A stretch of 64,000 bases of DNA, taken from the NCBI RefSeq assembly GCF_026013905.1, contig NZ_CP110257.1:868001-932000 (forward strand), read 5' to 3'. The translations under genes were made by a program, and so were the position numbers. The stretch comes from Schlegelella aquatica (lineage in GTDB: Bacteria; Pseudomonadota; Gammaproteobacteria; Burkholderiales; Burkholderiaceae_C). The first letter of the stretch is position 1. Each line of letters opens with the position of its first letter. The notes under the pieces were generated by a model that was not told the origin of the DNA, made no database searches, and saw only the letters and a list, made by a program, of their open reading frames with translations. This document shows, piece after piece, positions 17,081 to 26,713 of this stretch.

Positions 17081-18430
17081 ATGCTCACCCTGTTTCAAAA
17101 GAAGTCCGCGGAGCACGAGGTGACACAGCAGCCCTCGGGCTCCCAGGTCGATGCACGCGCACTCATCCAGTCGCTGCAAAAGGAAGCCTCCGGGCTCGGC
17201 CGGGAGGCGGCCGAGGTGCGCGGCGTCATCGAGGACACGATCCAGACCTCGTCGCGCCAGACCGAGGCGCTGGCCTCGCTGGCCGAGCAGGCCCGCGGCA
17301 TCCAGCAGGCCCAGGCGACGATCGGCAGCGTCACCGAGCAAAGCCGGGGCTCGGTGGGCAAAGCCCGGCAGGCGGTGGAGGACGTGGGGCGCGAGGTGGG
17401 CGGCATCGTCGACACCTTGCGCGAGGTGGCCGAGGCTGCGCGTGAGATCACCCGAATCGCCATGCAGACCCGGCTGGTCGCATTCAACGCCTCGGTGGAG
17501 GCCAAACGTGCGGGCGAGGCCGGGCGCGGTTTCGGCGTCGTTGCCGATGCCGTCAAGGACCTGGCGGCGAAGGTCGAGGCGTCCTCCAAGCAGATCATGG
17601 GCACGGTCGGCGACCTCGACGCCCGGGTGGGCGCCCTGGCGCGCGAGATCCGCAGCGATACGACGAGCGGCGCTCAGGCCAGCGCGTTCCACAAGGCACT
17701 GGCCGAGGTCGAGGCCGGAGTGGACAGCATCATGCGGGCCGCCGCGGAAAGCCGCCATGCCAGCGACGGCATGAACCAGCAGATGGCGGTGATCGAGGCC
17801 GAGGCCCGTCAGGCCACGCAGGCCCTGCAGACCGCGCTACAGCGCAGCGAATCCTTCCTGCGCGTCAGCGAGCATCTGATGGAGGCCATCGCGGCGTGCG
17901 GCATCGAGACCGAGGACAGCCCGTACATCGCGGCGGCGCAGGAGGCTGCGGCGCAGATCTCCCAGCTCCTCGAGAACGCGGTGCGCACCGGCATGTTGAC
18001 GCTCGCGGACCTCTTCGACGAGCAGTACCGACCGATCCCGGGTACCAACCCGCAGCAGCACACCACGCGCTTCGTCGAGATGTCAGACCGGCTGTTTCCG
18101 CAGGTGCAAGAACGCATGCTGGCCTTCTCGCCGAAGGTGGTCTATTGCATCGCGGTGGACCGCAACGGCTACGTGCCCACGCACAACCGCCGCTACTGTC
18201 AGCCCCAGCGCCCCGGGGACGTGGTGTGGAACACCGCCAACAGCCGCTACCGGCGCATCTTCAACGACCGCACGGGCTTGGCTTCCGCGCGCAACCGCAA
18301 GCCGTTCCTGCTGCAGACGTACCGCCGCGACATGGGCGGCGGGCGCCACGTGCTGATGAAGGAAGTGTCGGCGCCGATCGTGGTGGAGGGCCGACACTGG
18401 GGTGCGATCCGGCTCGCCTACCAGTTCTGA
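17081..18430 (+). CDS. Soluble methyl-accepting chemotaxis-type protein with C-terminal sensor region
   Basis: 449 residues with no membrane segment. The MCP signalling hairpin is N-terminal, with its tip near 124-165 (TRLVAFNASVEAKRAGEAG, followed by RGFGVVADAVKDLA). A separate C-terminal domain from about 310 contains YVPTHNRRYCQPQRPGDV and TGLASARNRKPFLLQTY, a sequence type found at the C-terminus of other cytoplasmic proteobacterial receptors. It should couple to CheA/CheW arrays or to a dedicated partner. The ligand is unknown. The ATG at 17081 has GAGGAG upstream at an 8-base spacing; an ATG 15 bases earlier overlaps that site and is less likely. The 3' end overlaps the convergent permease gene by 13 bases. 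Confidence 0.85.
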   Translation: MLTLFQKKSAEHEVTQQPSGSQVDARALIQSLQKEASGLGREAAEVRGVIEDTIQTSSRQTEALASLAEQARGIQQAQATIGSVTEQSRGSVGKARQAVEDVGREVGGIVDTLREVAEAAREITRIAMQTRLVAFNASVEAKRAGEAGRGFGVVADAVKDLAAKVEASSKQIMGTVGDLDARVGALAREIRSDTTSGAQASAFHKALAEVEAGVDSIMRAAAESRHASDGMNQQMAVIEAEARQATQALQTALQRSESFLRVSEHLMEAIAACGIETEDSPYIAAAQEAAAQISQLLENAVRTGMLTLADLFDEQYRPIPGTNPQQHTTRFVEMSDRLFPQVQERMLAFSPKVVYCIAVDRNGYVPTHNRRYCQPQRPGDVVWNTANSRYRRIFNDRTGLASARNRKPFLLQTYRRDMGGGRHVLMKEVSAPIVVEGRHWGAIRLAYQF

Positions 18431-19602
18431 GGCGCCGTGTCTGCGGGGGCGCGGTCAGGGGCCGCGACCGCCGCGCTCACCGCAGTGCTGCCGTCCTCCA
18501 TCAAGACGGGCGGGGCGGGTTGCAGCCGGTGGCGCCACACCTCGACGAGCGCCTTGGCCATCGCCAGCACCACCGGCCCCAGCACGACGCCCGCGGTGCC
18601 GAAGACCAGCAGCCCGCCGATCACGGCGATGAACACCGGCACCGTGTGCAACCGCATGCGGCCCTTGACGAGCAGCGGATAGAGCAGGTTGTCGATCAGA
18701 CCGATCACGACGCTGCCCCAGAAGGCGAGGATGAGCGCCTTGTCCCACTCGCCGCCCAGCGCGAGCGCCACCGCCGCCGGCGCCCAGACGATGCTGGCCC
18801 CCAGCACGGGCAGGATCGCCAGCACCGCCATCACCGCGCCCCACAACAGCGGCGAGGGCAGTTTCAGCCACCAGAAGATCAGGCCGCCGAGCACGCCCTG
18901 CACGAGCGAGACGGCCAACGTGCCGTAGACGATGGCGTAGATCGTGTCGCGCACGTCGGCGAAGACCTTCTCGCTCTCGTCGTCCGACAGCGGCGCGAAC
19001 CTTCTGAGCGCCCGCAGCGTCTTGTCCTTGTCGCGGAAGAAATAGAACAACAGGTACAGCGTCACCAGCGCGCCGACCACGAAGTAGACGGAGCCCGAGA
19101 CGAACCGGCGGGTGCCGTCCACGACGAAAGTGGCCATCTTGTCCACCTGTCCCGAGCCGTCCATCTCGCGCTTGAGCCAGCGCAGGGTCGGGGCGAGCTC
19201 GGGGTAGCGCTTGATGGCTTGGTCCATCAGGGCCTTGGCCGGGTCGCCCTTGAGCTTCTCGACGTGGGTGAGCGCCTCCTCGGCCACCTTCTGCGCCACC
19301 AGCACCGAAGGCACGGCCACTGCCACCGTGACGAGCAGCACGGCGAGTGCGGCGACCACGGACTTGCCCGGCACCCGCGCCCGGATGCGCTCGTGCAGCG
19401 GATTGAACACCACGGCGAGCACCAAGGCCCAGGTGAGCGCGGGCACGAACGGCTCCACGAGCCGCCAGCACAGATACACCACCAGCAGCGTGAGCGCCAA
19501 GAGCGCGAGCATCTGCGCTCTACGGAGGGTGAGCCATTGCTCACGTCCGGGGCCGTTGGGGCGGGAGGGCGGCGTCGGCGAGATGGGCGGGTCGGACTTC
19601 AA
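18418..19602 (-). CDS. AI-2E family (UPF0118/PerM) membrane permease
   Basis: 394 residues with about eight hydrophobic helices in the AI-2E pattern: paired N-terminal helices (ALLALTLLVVYLCWRLV), a soluble central segment (about 100-180), then a C-terminal helix cluster including GLIFWWLKLPSPLLWGAVM and a late GLIDNLLYPLLVKGR motif typical of the family. Family members are proposed transporters or channels, and the substrate here is unknown. It sits between the chemoreceptor and flgN but shows no flagellar link by sequence. Confidence 0.85.
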   Translation of the reverse strand: MKSDPPISPTPPSRPNGPGREQWLTLRRAQMLALLALTLLVVYLCWRLVEPFVPALTWALVLAVVFNPLHERIRARVPGKSVVAALAVLLVTVAVAVPSVLVAQKVAEEALTHVEKLKGDPAKALMDQAIKRYPELAPTLRWLKREMDGSGQVDKMATFVVDGTRRFVSGSVYFVVGALVTLYLLFYFFRDKDKTLRALRRFAPLSDDESEKVFADVRDTIYAIVYGTLAVSLVQGVLGGLIFWWLKLPSPLLWGAVMAVLAILPVLGASIVWAPAAVALALGGEWDKALILAFWGSVVIGLIDNLLYPLLVKGRMRLHTVPVFIAVIGGLLVFGTAGVVLGPVVLAMAKALVEVWRHRLQPAPPVLMEDGSTAVSAAVAAPDRAPADTAPQNW

Positions 19603-19690
19603 GCGGGGCTCGACGGGGGATGCACTTCACGGCATCGTAGCCGAGAGCAAACGGCGTTCCCGCGGCCGCCCCGTCTGCGTGTAGCGAGCC

Positions 19691-20077
19691 TCAGGCGGTG
19701 ATGGATCGCCCCGGGCGCGCACCGCCACCGTATCCCGGTGCGCTGTACACCGGGTCTTCCGGGCGCGGCATCAGCACGTCCATCGCCCGGTCGAGGGCGG
19801 CGGTCGCTCGCGCGAGGCTCTCGCGCTGGGCGGCCACCTGACCGGTGGCGCTCGCCAGCCGCCGGCGCAGCTCGTGGGGTACGTCGCCGCGTCGCGCCGC
19901 GCGGGAGAATGCGTCCACCGCCTCGGTGAGCGCCCGGTGGAGCTCGGAGGCGCACTGCTCGACGCCCGCCGCATCGCGCGCGAGCAGCGCTTGTCCGAGT
20001 GCATGCAGCCGGGTTTCGACCGCCTGCACGGCGGGTTCGAGGTCGCCGTCCGCGGCGGGGGCAGGAGTGGTCAACAT
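19691..20077 (-). CDS. flgN: FlgN-like export chaperone (assigned mainly by position)
   Basis: 128 residues, helical through about residue 100, then a Gly/Pro-rich tail. It lies 37 bases after flgM on the same strand, the usual flgM-flgN order. FlgN is the chaperone for the hook-filament junction proteins FlgK and FlgL. Sequence conservation is low and I see no diagnostic motif, so the name rests on context. No clear ribosome binding site precedes the ATG. Confidence 0.6.
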   Translation of the reverse strand: MLTTPAPAADGDLEPAVQAVETRLHALGQALLARDAAGVEQCASELHRALTEAVDAFSRAARRGDVPHELRRRLASATGQVAAQRESLARATAALDRAMDVLMPRPEDPVYSAPGYGGGARPGRSITA

Positions 20078-20114
20078 CGGTCGGTCGAGAAGGTGAGGTG
20101 CGCGCCCGCCTCGG

Positions 20115-20435
20115 TCAGTGCGAGCGGCGGTCGAGCAGTTCGCGGGCGTTCGCGATCAGCTTGTCGGCAATCGCTTCGGGGTTGACGCGGTAGGTGCCGT
20201 CGGCGATCGCCTGGCGGATCGCTTCGACCTTCTGCGCGTCGAACTCCGCATTGCTCGCCAGCAAGGCGGTCGCGGTGCTGGACAGCTTCACCGTCACGCT
20301 TCCGGCGGCGGCGCCGCCCGTCTCCGCGGCAGCGGCGCTGCGGCCCGCGGCGGCGGACTCGCCCGCAGCGGGGCGGGCGGGCGCAGCACCATGGCCCGCG
20401 ACCGCGGGTGTCTCGACGGAATTGCCGATCTTCAT
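20115..20435 (-). CDS. flgM: Anti-sigma-28 factor FlgM
   Basis: 106 residues: MKIGNSVETP start, an Ala/Gly-rich disordered N-terminal half, then the conserved sigma-28 binding half (FDAQKVEAIRQAIADGTYRV, then PEAIADKLIANARELL). FlgM holds FliA inactive until the hook is finished and is then exported. AAGGAG precedes the ATG. A sigma-28 promoter upstream gives the usual feedback loop in which FliA makes its own inhibitor. Confidence 0.95.
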   Translation of the reverse strand: MKIGNSVETPAVAGHGAAPARPAAGESAAAGRSAAAAETGGAAAGSVTVKLSSTATALLASNAEFDAQKVEAIRQAIADGTYRVNPEAIADKLIANARELLDRRSH

Positions 20436-20485
20436 GACCTTCTCCTTGACCGGGGAGCGGGCAGGGCTTGCCCGATGTACGGTCT

Positions 20486-20513
20486 ATATCGACGCCCGAT
20501 GGGGAAACTTGAG
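20486..20513 (-). promoter_or_regulatory. Sigma-28 (FliA) promoter of flgMN
   Basis: On the minus strand CTCAAGTTT is followed by GTCGATAT. Boxes CTCAAG and GTCGATAT are 14 bases apart, and the extended TCAAGTTT-N11 form is close to the enterobacterial TAAAGTTT-N11-GCCGATAA. It lies about 50 bases before the flgM ATG, between flgA and flgM. Confidence 0.8.
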
Positions 20514-20547
20514 GGGCCGACCGTGTAAATTTTTGCAATCCGCGGGG

Positions 20548-21270
20548 TCACAGGCGCACCTCCACCGTCTGGGCGGCGCTCGCCACGCCGACCACTACCC
20601 GGCCGCTGTCGGTGCGCACGCGCACCTTCTGACCATCCAGCCCCGGGCCGAGGGCGCGGGCTTCACCCACGACGGTGAAGCCTTTGCCCACCGCCACGAC
20701 CTTGACCGTCTCGCCCGCGGAGAACCACTGTATCGGCCGCATGTGGGTGGTTCTGAAGGGCTCGCCCGGGGCCACCGCGCGGGCCAGGGTGCGACCGACG
20801 GCTCGACCTGCGTCCTCGATCACCGGGTCGGGCGAGGCCGCCAGGTCCACCTCCGCGCGCACGAGGTCGGCCTCGCTCACCACGGCGCCTGCGGGCAGCG
20901 CCGTGCGCGCGACCCAGGCCTGCGCGTAGACGCGCACGGTGACCGGCAGGAAGACGTTCCAGCGTGTCGGCCCCTCGGTGCACCGTACCCCCACGCGCGT
21001 GCGGCCCCACGGCTTGAAGCCGGCGGGCACATAGGGCTCGATGCGCGCGCAGGGCGCCAGGCGCACACGAGAGTCCAACTCGCCCACGCTCACCTCGATG
21101 CGAGGGGTGGAGGCGCCTACATCCGCCTGGCGAGGCAGGCGGGCCTGAGCCTCCTGGTGCAGCACCTTTTCCACCTGAGCCAGCGGGGCGTCGGCCGCCG
21201 CGGCCGCGTACGTCCAGCCCCCGAGCGCGAGAGCGCTGGCGGCGAGGTCACGCAGGCGAAGGCGAGGCAT
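20548..21270 (-). CDS. flgA: P-ring assembly chaperone FlgA
   Basis: 240 residues. N-terminal Sec signal (MPRLRLRDLAASALALGGW, cleavage after the following Ala-rich stretch), then the SAF-like and beta-clip parts with ALPAGAVVSEADLV, and VAPGEPFRTTHMRPI. FlgA acts in the periplasm to assemble FlgI into the P-ring. The start giving a basic, signal-peptide-like N-terminus was chosen; an in-frame ATG 33 bases upstream is possible. Divergent from flgB, leaving a 169-base shared regulatory region. Confidence 0.93.
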   Translation of the reverse strand: MPRLRLRDLAASALALGGWTYAAAAADAPLAQVEKVLHQEAQARLPRQADVGASTPRIEVSVGELDSRVRLAPCARIEPYVPAGFKPWGRTRVGVRCTEGPTRWNVFLPVTVRVYAQAWVARTALPAGAVVSEADLVRAEVDLAASPDPVIEDAGRAVGRTLARAVAPGEPFRTTHMRPIQWFSAGETVKVVAVGKGFTVVGEARALGPGLDGQKVRVRTDSGRVVVGVASAAQTVEVRL

Positions 21271-21439
21271 GACGAAGGCGAGGCATTGCATCGTAGGCCG
21301 CACTGTACGCAGGCGGCGGCTGCCCCGGGGCTGCGAAATGGCCGCGTTTTGGCCTGCTATTCGGGCTCATGTTCTGCGGCCCTCGTTCCCACAATGCCAC
21401 CATCGCCCGACCAGGCACGCCGGGCTCGCAGAGGAACCC

Positions 21440-21859
21440 ATGCTCGATCGCCTCACTTCCACGCTCGACTTCCAATCGGAGGCGCTGGCGCTGCGTGCCG
21501 AGCGGCAGCGGGTGCTGGCCGGCAACATCGCCAATGCCGACACCCCGGGCTACGTCGCGCGGGACTTCGACTTCGCCCAGGCGCTGCGCCGGGCGGCAGC
21601 CGCAGCGGGCTCGGGCGGCACCGGTGCGCCGGTGGTCCTGCGCGCCTCCGCGCCCGGGCACATCGCCCCGCCCCCGGGCACCCGCGCCACCGTGGAGTTG
21701 CAGTACGCGCGTCCCGCGCAGACCAACCTAGACGGCAACTCGGTGGACATGGATCGCGAGCGTGCGGCCTTCGCCGACAACGCCGTCAAGTACGAGGCGA
21801 CGCTGCGCTTTCTCAACGGCTCGGTCAAGACCATGCTGACGGCGATCACCGGTCAGTGA
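21440..21859 (+). CDS. flgB: Flagellar proximal rod protein FlgB
   Basis: 139 residues with the rod-protein N-terminal motif ([20 protein letters not shown]) and conserved C-terminal heptad region ([19 protein letters not shown]). FlgB forms part of the proximal rod and is exported by the type III system without a signal peptide. GAGGAA precedes the ATG at a 4-base spacing. First gene of flgBCDEFGHIJKL. Confidence 0.95.
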   Translation: MLDRLTSTLDFQSEALALRAERQRVLAGNIANADTPGYVARDFDFAQALRRAAAAAGSGGTGAPVVLRASAPGHIAPPPGTRATVELQYARPAQTNLDGNSVDMDRERAAFADNAVKYEATLRFLNGSVKTMLTAITGQ

Positions 21860-21869
21860 GGAGCGCGCG

Positions 21870-22274
21870 ATGTCGATGTTCAAGATCTTCAATATCGCCG
21901 GCAGCGCGGTCAGCGCGCAGTCCCAGCGGCTCAACGTCGTCGCCAGCAACCTGGCCAATGCCGACACGGTGGCCGGCCCGGACGGCCAACCCTACAAAGC
22001 GCGTCAGGTCGTGTTCCAGACGGTGCTGATGGGCGAGCAGGGCTCGGCCGGCGTCAGGGTCGACCAGGTGGTCGAGGACAACGCGCCGGGCCGGCGCGTG
22101 TACGCACCGAGCCACCCGCAAGCCGACGCGCAGGGGTATGTGACCTACAGCAACGTGAACGCGGTCGAGGAGATGGTCAACATGATCTCGGCCTCGCGCT
22201 CCTACCAGAACAACGTCGAAGTCATGAACACCGCCAAAGCCTTGCTGCAGAAGACGCTGCAGCTCGGCCAGTGA
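21870..22274 (+). CDS. flgC: Flagellar proximal rod protein FlgC
   Basis: 134 residues, normal length. The N-terminus has the rod motif ([14 protein letters not shown]) and the C-terminus the matching [19 protein letters not shown] helix. It assembles with FlgB and FlgF into the proximal rod. Ten bases separate it from flgB. Confidence 0.96.
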   Translation: MSMFKIFNIAGSAVSAQSQRLNVVASNLANADTVAGPDGQPYKARQVVFQTVLMGEQGSAGVRVDQVVEDNAPGRRVYAPSHPQADAQGYVTYSNVNAVEEMVNMISASRSYQNNVEVMNTAKALLQKTLQLGQ

Positions 22275-22299
22275 CGGGCACCCACCGGAGGGTCGGACC

Positions 22300-22959
22300 A
22301 TGAGCACCGCCGCAATCTCCAGCACTGCCGCCGGCTCGAATGCCCCGGCCGGCGCGACCGCCTCCACCAAGAACGAACTGAACGCGCAGGACCGGTTCCT
22401 CAAGATGCTGGTGGCGCAGATGCAGAACCAGGACCCGCTCAACCCTCTGGACAACGCACAGGTGACCAGCCAGATGGCGCAGATCAACACCGTCACGGGC
22501 ATCGAAAAGCTCAACGGCGGCATCAACGCGATGCTGCTGCAGCTCACCCAGGCGCAGGCGCTGCAAGGGGCCTCGCTGGTCGGGCGCGACGTGCTGGTGC
22601 CTGGCGACACCATGCGGCTGAACGACAAGGGCGAGGGCCGTGCCGGCTTCGATCTGGCGTCCAAGGCCGACAAGGTCACGGTCGAGGTGCTCGACCAGAG
22701 CGGCGCGGTGCTCGACCGCTTCGAACTCGGCGCCCTGGATGCCGGGCGGCACTACCTGGGCTGGAAAGCCGAGGACGCCGACGAGGCGGGCGACGAGGTG
22801 CGCTTCCGCATCACGGCCAAGGCCGGCGCCTCGGCGGTGGCCGCCACCACCTACGCACGCGACACCGTGGGGGCCGTGAGCACCAGCCGCGGCAGCCTCG
22901 AGCTCGATCTCGCCGGCGGCGGCACCGTCGCCTACAACCAGGTCAAGGCCGTCATCTGA
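22300..22959 (+). CDS. flgD: Hook capping/scaffold protein FlgD
   Basis: 219 residues. The FlgD N-terminal signature is clear (RFLKMLVAQMQNQDPLNPLD), followed by Tudor/Ig-like FLGD C-terminal parts (RFELGALDAGRHYLGWKAED). FlgD caps the growing hook and is absent from the finished flagellum. Confidence 0.95.
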   Translation: MSTAAISSTAAGSNAPAGATASTKNELNAQDRFLKMLVAQMQNQDPLNPLDNAQVTSQMAQINTVTGIEKLNGGINAMLLQLTQAQALQGASLVGRDVLVPGDTMRLNDKGEGRAGFDLASKADKVTVEVLDQSGAVLDRFELGALDAGRHYLGWKAEDADEAGDEVRFRITAKAGASAVAATTYARDTVGAVSTSRGSLELDLAGGGTVAYNQVKAVI

Positions 22960-22993
22960 CGCGAACCGCCTCCCCCTCAGGAAAGGTCTTCCC

Positions 22994-24346
22994 ATGAGTT
23001 TCCAGCAAGGTCTGTCCGGCTTGAACGCCTCGAGCAAGAGCCTCGACGTCATCGGCAATAACGTCGCCAACGCCAACACCTTCGGGGCCAAGGGCGCGAG
23101 GGCCGAGTTCGCCGACATGTACGCGACCGCGATGAACGGCACCGGCGCCAACAACATCGGCATCGGCGTGAACCTGGCCGCGGTGGCGCAGCAGTTCAGC
23201 CAGGGCAACATCACCACTACCGAGAACCCGCTGGATCTGGCCATCAACGGCGCGGGCTTCTTCCAAGTCGCCAACGTCGCGCGCGACCCCAACGCCGCGC
23301 CCGACACGCCGCCCACCCTCGCCAGCCCGCCGCTTTACACGCGCAACGGGCAGTTCAAGGTGGACCGCAACGGCTACATCGTCAACAACCAGCAGCAGGT
23401 GTTGCTGGGTTACATGGCCGATGCGAACGGGCAGATCGCCCCGCAGCAGGCGCGCCCGATTCAGTTGCCCACCGCCGGCATCGCGCCGCAGATGACCAGC
23501 GCCATCAAGCTCGAGTTCAACGTGGACTCGCGCTCGGCGGTCACCGGCCCGTCGGCCACCAACATCAACTTCAACGACCCCACGACGTACAACAACGCCA
23601 CCTCGGTGACGGTGTACGACCGCATGGGGCAGGATGTCGCGGTCACGTACTACTTCCAGAAGACCGCCCCGAACACCTGGAACGTGTACGCGACAGCCAA
23701 CGGGGCCTCTTTGCTCACGAGCGGCGGCAATCCGGCTCCGATCGCCACCGTCAACTTCCCGCCGACCTCGGGAGGCAATCCGACAGCCGCTGGAGGGGGC
23801 TCGATCCAGTACTTCATGGGCGGGGGCGGCACCTCCACCGACGGGCGCGTGCCGATCGACATCCCGGCCACGACCAAGGCCGACGGCTCGACCACCTTGC
23901 CCATCGCGGGTATCGAGCTGAACATGGGCGGTGCCACGCAGTACGGCACGGTGTTCGGCGTCACCAACCTCACGCAGAACGGCTACGCCCCCGGCCAGCT
24001 GGTGGGCGTGTCGATCGATGACAGCGGCGTCATCATGGCGCGCTTTTCCAACGGCCAGTCCAAGCCGGCCGCGCAGATCGAGCTGGCGACCTTCCGCAAC
24101 CCGCAGGGGCTGCAGCCGCTGGGCGGCAACGCGTGGGCGGCCACCTACGCGTCGGGTGACCCGACGCTGTCCACCCCCGGCTCGGGGAACATGGGCGTGT
24201 TGCAGGCCGGCGCGCTGGAAGAGTCCAACATCGACCTCACCGCCGAGCTGGTCAACATGATCACGGCACAGCGCAACTACCAGGCCAACGCGCAGACCAT
24301 CAAGACGCAGGACCAGGTGATGCAGACGCTGGTGAACCTGCGGTGA
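22994..24346 (+). CDS. flgE: Flagellar hook protein FlgE
   Basis: 450 residues: N-terminal rod/hook motif (LDVIGNNVANANTFGAKGAR), the shared LDLAINGAGFFQV block, a Gly/Asn/Thr-rich outer domain, and the C-terminal ELVNMITAQRNYQANAQTI. It polymerises into the universal joint. GGAAAGG lies 8 bases before the ATG. Confidence 0.97.
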   Translation: MSFQQGLSGLNASSKSLDVIGNNVANANTFGAKGARAEFADMYATAMNGTGANNIGIGVNLAAVAQQFSQGNITTTENPLDLAINGAGFFQVANVARDPNAAPDTPPTLASPPLYTRNGQFKVDRNGYIVNNQQQVLLGYMADANGQIAPQQARPIQLPTAGIAPQMTSAIKLEFNVDSRSAVTGPSATNINFNDPTTYNNATSVTVYDRMGQDVAVTYYFQKTAPNTWNVYATANGASLLTSGGNPAPIATVNFPPTSGGNPTAAGGGSIQYFMGGGGTSTDGRVPIDIPATTKADGSTTLPIAGIELNMGGATQYGTVFGVTNLTQNGYAPGQLVGVSIDDSGVIMARFSNGQSKPAAQIELATFRNPQGLQPLGGNAWAATYASGDPTLSTPGSGNMGVLQAGALEESNIDLTAELVNMITAQRNYQANAQTIKTQDQVMQTLVNLR

Positions 24347-24392
24347 CCCGCGCCCCCATGCCAGCCTGCCCCACTGAGACCGGAGCCGCCCG

Positions 24393-25127
24393 ATGGACCG
24401 CATGATCTATCTCTCGATGGCCGGGGCCAAGGCGATGATGCAGCGCCAGGAGACGCTGGCCAACAATCTCGCCAACGCCTCGACCACGGGGTTCCGTGCC
24501 GAGCTGCAGGCCTTTCGCGCCGTGCCGGTGCGCGGCGAAGGTGCGAGCACCCGGGTGTACGCGCTGGAAACGACCACCGGCTACGACGCCACACCCGGCG
24601 TGGTGCACGCCACCGGCCGCCCGCTGGACGTCGCGATGCAGGGCAATGCCTGGCTCGCCGTGCAGGGTCTGGACGGCACCGAGGCCTACACGCGCAACGG
24701 GGCACTGACGGTATCGGCCGACGGCACCCTGATGACTCAGGGCGGCCTCGTGGTGCTGGGCGACGGCGGCCCCCTCCAAGCGCCGCCCAATGCAACCCTG
24801 TCGATCGCCCCGGACGGCACGGTCTCCGCCCGTCAGGGCAACGGCACGTCTACGCCGGTCGGCCGGCTGAAACTCGTCACGCCGGAGGCACCGTTGCAGC
24901 GCGGGGCCGACGGGCTCTTCCGCGCTCCGGGGGCCGAGGACCTGCCCGCCGACCCCAACGCCCGCTTGCAGGACGGCGCCCTGGAAGGCTCGAACGTGAG
25001 CGCCGTCGAGACGATGGTGCAGATGATCGCCGCCGCGCGCCAGTTCGAGGCGCAGATGAAGCTCTTGCAGACGGCCGAACGCAACGAACAGACGGCCGGC
25101 AAGCTGCTGGCGCCCAACGGCGCTTAA
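24393..25127 (+). CDS. flgF: Flagellar proximal rod protein FlgF
   Basis: 244 residues with [19 protein letters not shown] near the N-terminus, the [14 protein letters not shown] block, and [19 protein letters not shown] at the C-terminus. Member of the rod/hook family and the proximal rod component next to FlgG in gene order. Confidence 0.95.
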   Translation: MDRMIYLSMAGAKAMMQRQETLANNLANASTTGFRAELQAFRAVPVRGEGASTRVYALETTTGYDATPGVVHATGRPLDVAMQGNAWLAVQGLDGTEAYTRNGALTVSADGTLMTQGGLVVLGDGGPLQAPPNATLSIAPDGTVSARQGNGTSTPVGRLKLVTPEAPLQRGADGLFRAPGAEDLPADPNARLQDGALEGSNVSAVETMVQMIAAARQFEAQMKLLQTAERNEQTAGKLLAPNGA

Positions 25128-25147
25128 CGCAAGAAAGGAGCATCGCG

Positions 25148-25930
25148 ATGATGCGCTCCCTGTGGATCTCCAAAACGGGCATGGAAGCCCAGCAGGTGCA
25201 ACTGGACCACGTCTCGCACAACCTCGCCAACGTGGCCACCACTGGCTACAAGCGAGCCAGCGCGCAGTTCGAGGACTTGATGTACCAGAACCTGCGTCAA
25301 AGCGGCGCGGCGTCCAGCGAACAGAGCACGCTGCCCACCGGCTTGCAGGTCGGCCTGGGCGTGCGCTCGGTCGCCACGCAGCGAGCGTTCACGCAAGGCA
25401 ACCTGCAGCAGACGGGCAACTCGCTCGACGTGGCGATCAACGGCAACGGGTTCTTCCAGATCCAGATGCCTGACGGCACCGTGGCCTACACCCGCGACGG
25501 CTCCTTCAAGACCGACGCCAACGGCCAGCTCGTCACCAACAACGGCTACCTCGTGGCGCCCGGCCTGACCGTGCCGCCCAACACCCAGAGCCTGACCGTG
25601 GCGCCCGACGGCACCGTGAGCGCGACCGTGCAGGGCTCGGCCCAGCCCGTCGTGCTCGGCAACCTACAGTTGGCCAGCTTCGTCAACCCGGGCGGCCTGG
25701 AGCCGCGGGGGCAGAACCTCTTCGTCGAGACCGCCGCCTCCGGCACGCCGACGACCAACGCCCCGGGCAGCGACGGCCTGGGCACGCTGCAACAAGGCTA
25801 CCTGGAGACGTCCAACGTCAACGTGGTCGAGGAGTTGGTGGCGATGATCCAGACGCAGCGGGCCTACGAGCTCAACTCCAAGGCCATCCAGACGTCCGAC
25901 CAGATGCTGCAACGTCTGGCGCAGCTGTGA
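25148..25930 (+). CDS. flgG: Flagellar distal rod protein FlgG
   Basis: 260 residues, exactly the usual FlgG length. It starts [15 protein letters not shown], has the [13 protein letters not shown] motif and the [13 protein letters not shown] block, and ends in [20 protein letters not shown]. It forms the distal rod through the P and L rings. AAGGAG precedes the double ATG. Confidence 0.97.
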   Translation: MMRSLWISKTGMEAQQVQLDHVSHNLANVATTGYKRASAQFEDLMYQNLRQSGAASSEQSTLPTGLQVGLGVRSVATQRAFTQGNLQQTGNSLDVAINGNGFFQIQMPDGTVAYTRDGSFKTDANGQLVTNNGYLVAPGLTVPPNTQSLTVAPDGTVSATVQGSAQPVVLGNLQLASFVNPGGLEPRGQNLFVETAASGTPTTNAPGSDGLGTLQQGYLETSNVNVVEELVAMIQTQRAYELNSKAIQTSDQMLQRLAQL

Positions 25931-25944
25931 CGAAAGGGACCGCG

Positions 25945-26610
25945 ATGAAGCCGATGACGCTGCTCGTGGCGCTCAGCGCGGCCCTGACGGGCTGCTCGAC
26001 GATGGACCCCAAGGTCGAGGTGGCGGGGCCCACGTCGATGTACCCGCAGCCCCAGCCGCAGCCCCAGGTCTCCAATGGCGCGATCTTCCAGGCAGCGGCC
26101 TATCGCCCGCTCTTCGAGGACCATCGCGCGCGCCTGCCGGGCGACACGCTGACGGTCAACATCGTCGAGCGTGTCCAGGCCAGCCAGAAGTCCACCACCA
26201 CGGTGGATCGCACGGGCAAGGTCGAGGCCGGGGTGAAGGCACTGCCGTTTCTGAGCAGCAACTCGTTCGATCGCGCCAGCGTCTCCGGTTCCTCGTCCAA
26301 CACCTTCTCCGGCAAGGGCGGGACCGAGAGCACCAACAACTTCACCGGCACCATCACCGCCACCGTCATCGAGGTGCTGCCCAACGGGCACCTCGTGATC
26401 GCCGGCGAGAAGCAGATCGGCCTCAACAAGAACGTCGAGGTGATGCGCTTCTCGGGCCGCGTCGATCCTCGCTCCATCCAACCCGGCAATATCGTCGCCT
26501 CCAGCCAGATCGCCGACGTGCGCCTGCAGTACAAGGGGCAGGGGCAGCAGGCCGAAGCCCAGGGAATTGGGTGGTTGGCCCGGTTCTTTTTGAATGTTCT
26601 TCCGATGTGA
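25945..26610 (+). CDS. flgH: L-ring lipoprotein FlgH
   Basis: 221 residues. A lipoprotein signal with lipobox LTGC (Cys17) directs it to the outer membrane, where it forms the L-ring bushing. The FlgH core is clear: [20 protein letters not shown], and [16 protein letters not shown]. The ATG giving a compact lipoprotein signal was chosen, with AAAGGGA upstream. An earlier in-frame GTG overlaps the flgG stop. Confidence 0.96.
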   Translation: MKPMTLLVALSAALTGCSTMDPKVEVAGPTSMYPQPQPQPQVSNGAIFQAAAYRPLFEDHRARLPGDTLTVNIVERVQASQKSTTTVDRTGKVEAGVKALPFLSSNSFDRASVSGSSSNTFSGKGGTESTNNFTGTITATVIEVLPNGHLVIAGEKQIGLNKNVEVMRFSGRVDPRSIQPGNIVASSQIADVRLQYKGQGQQAEAQGIGWLARFFLNVLPM

Positions 26611-26713
26611 GCGGGGCCAACAATCGTTCCCAGGAGCGTCGTGCAGTCTCGGCGCTCACGCGGCTCTGAAACCATCGGGTGCAGGGCCCGCATCAGGGAA
26701 AGAGAGTGGGCCG

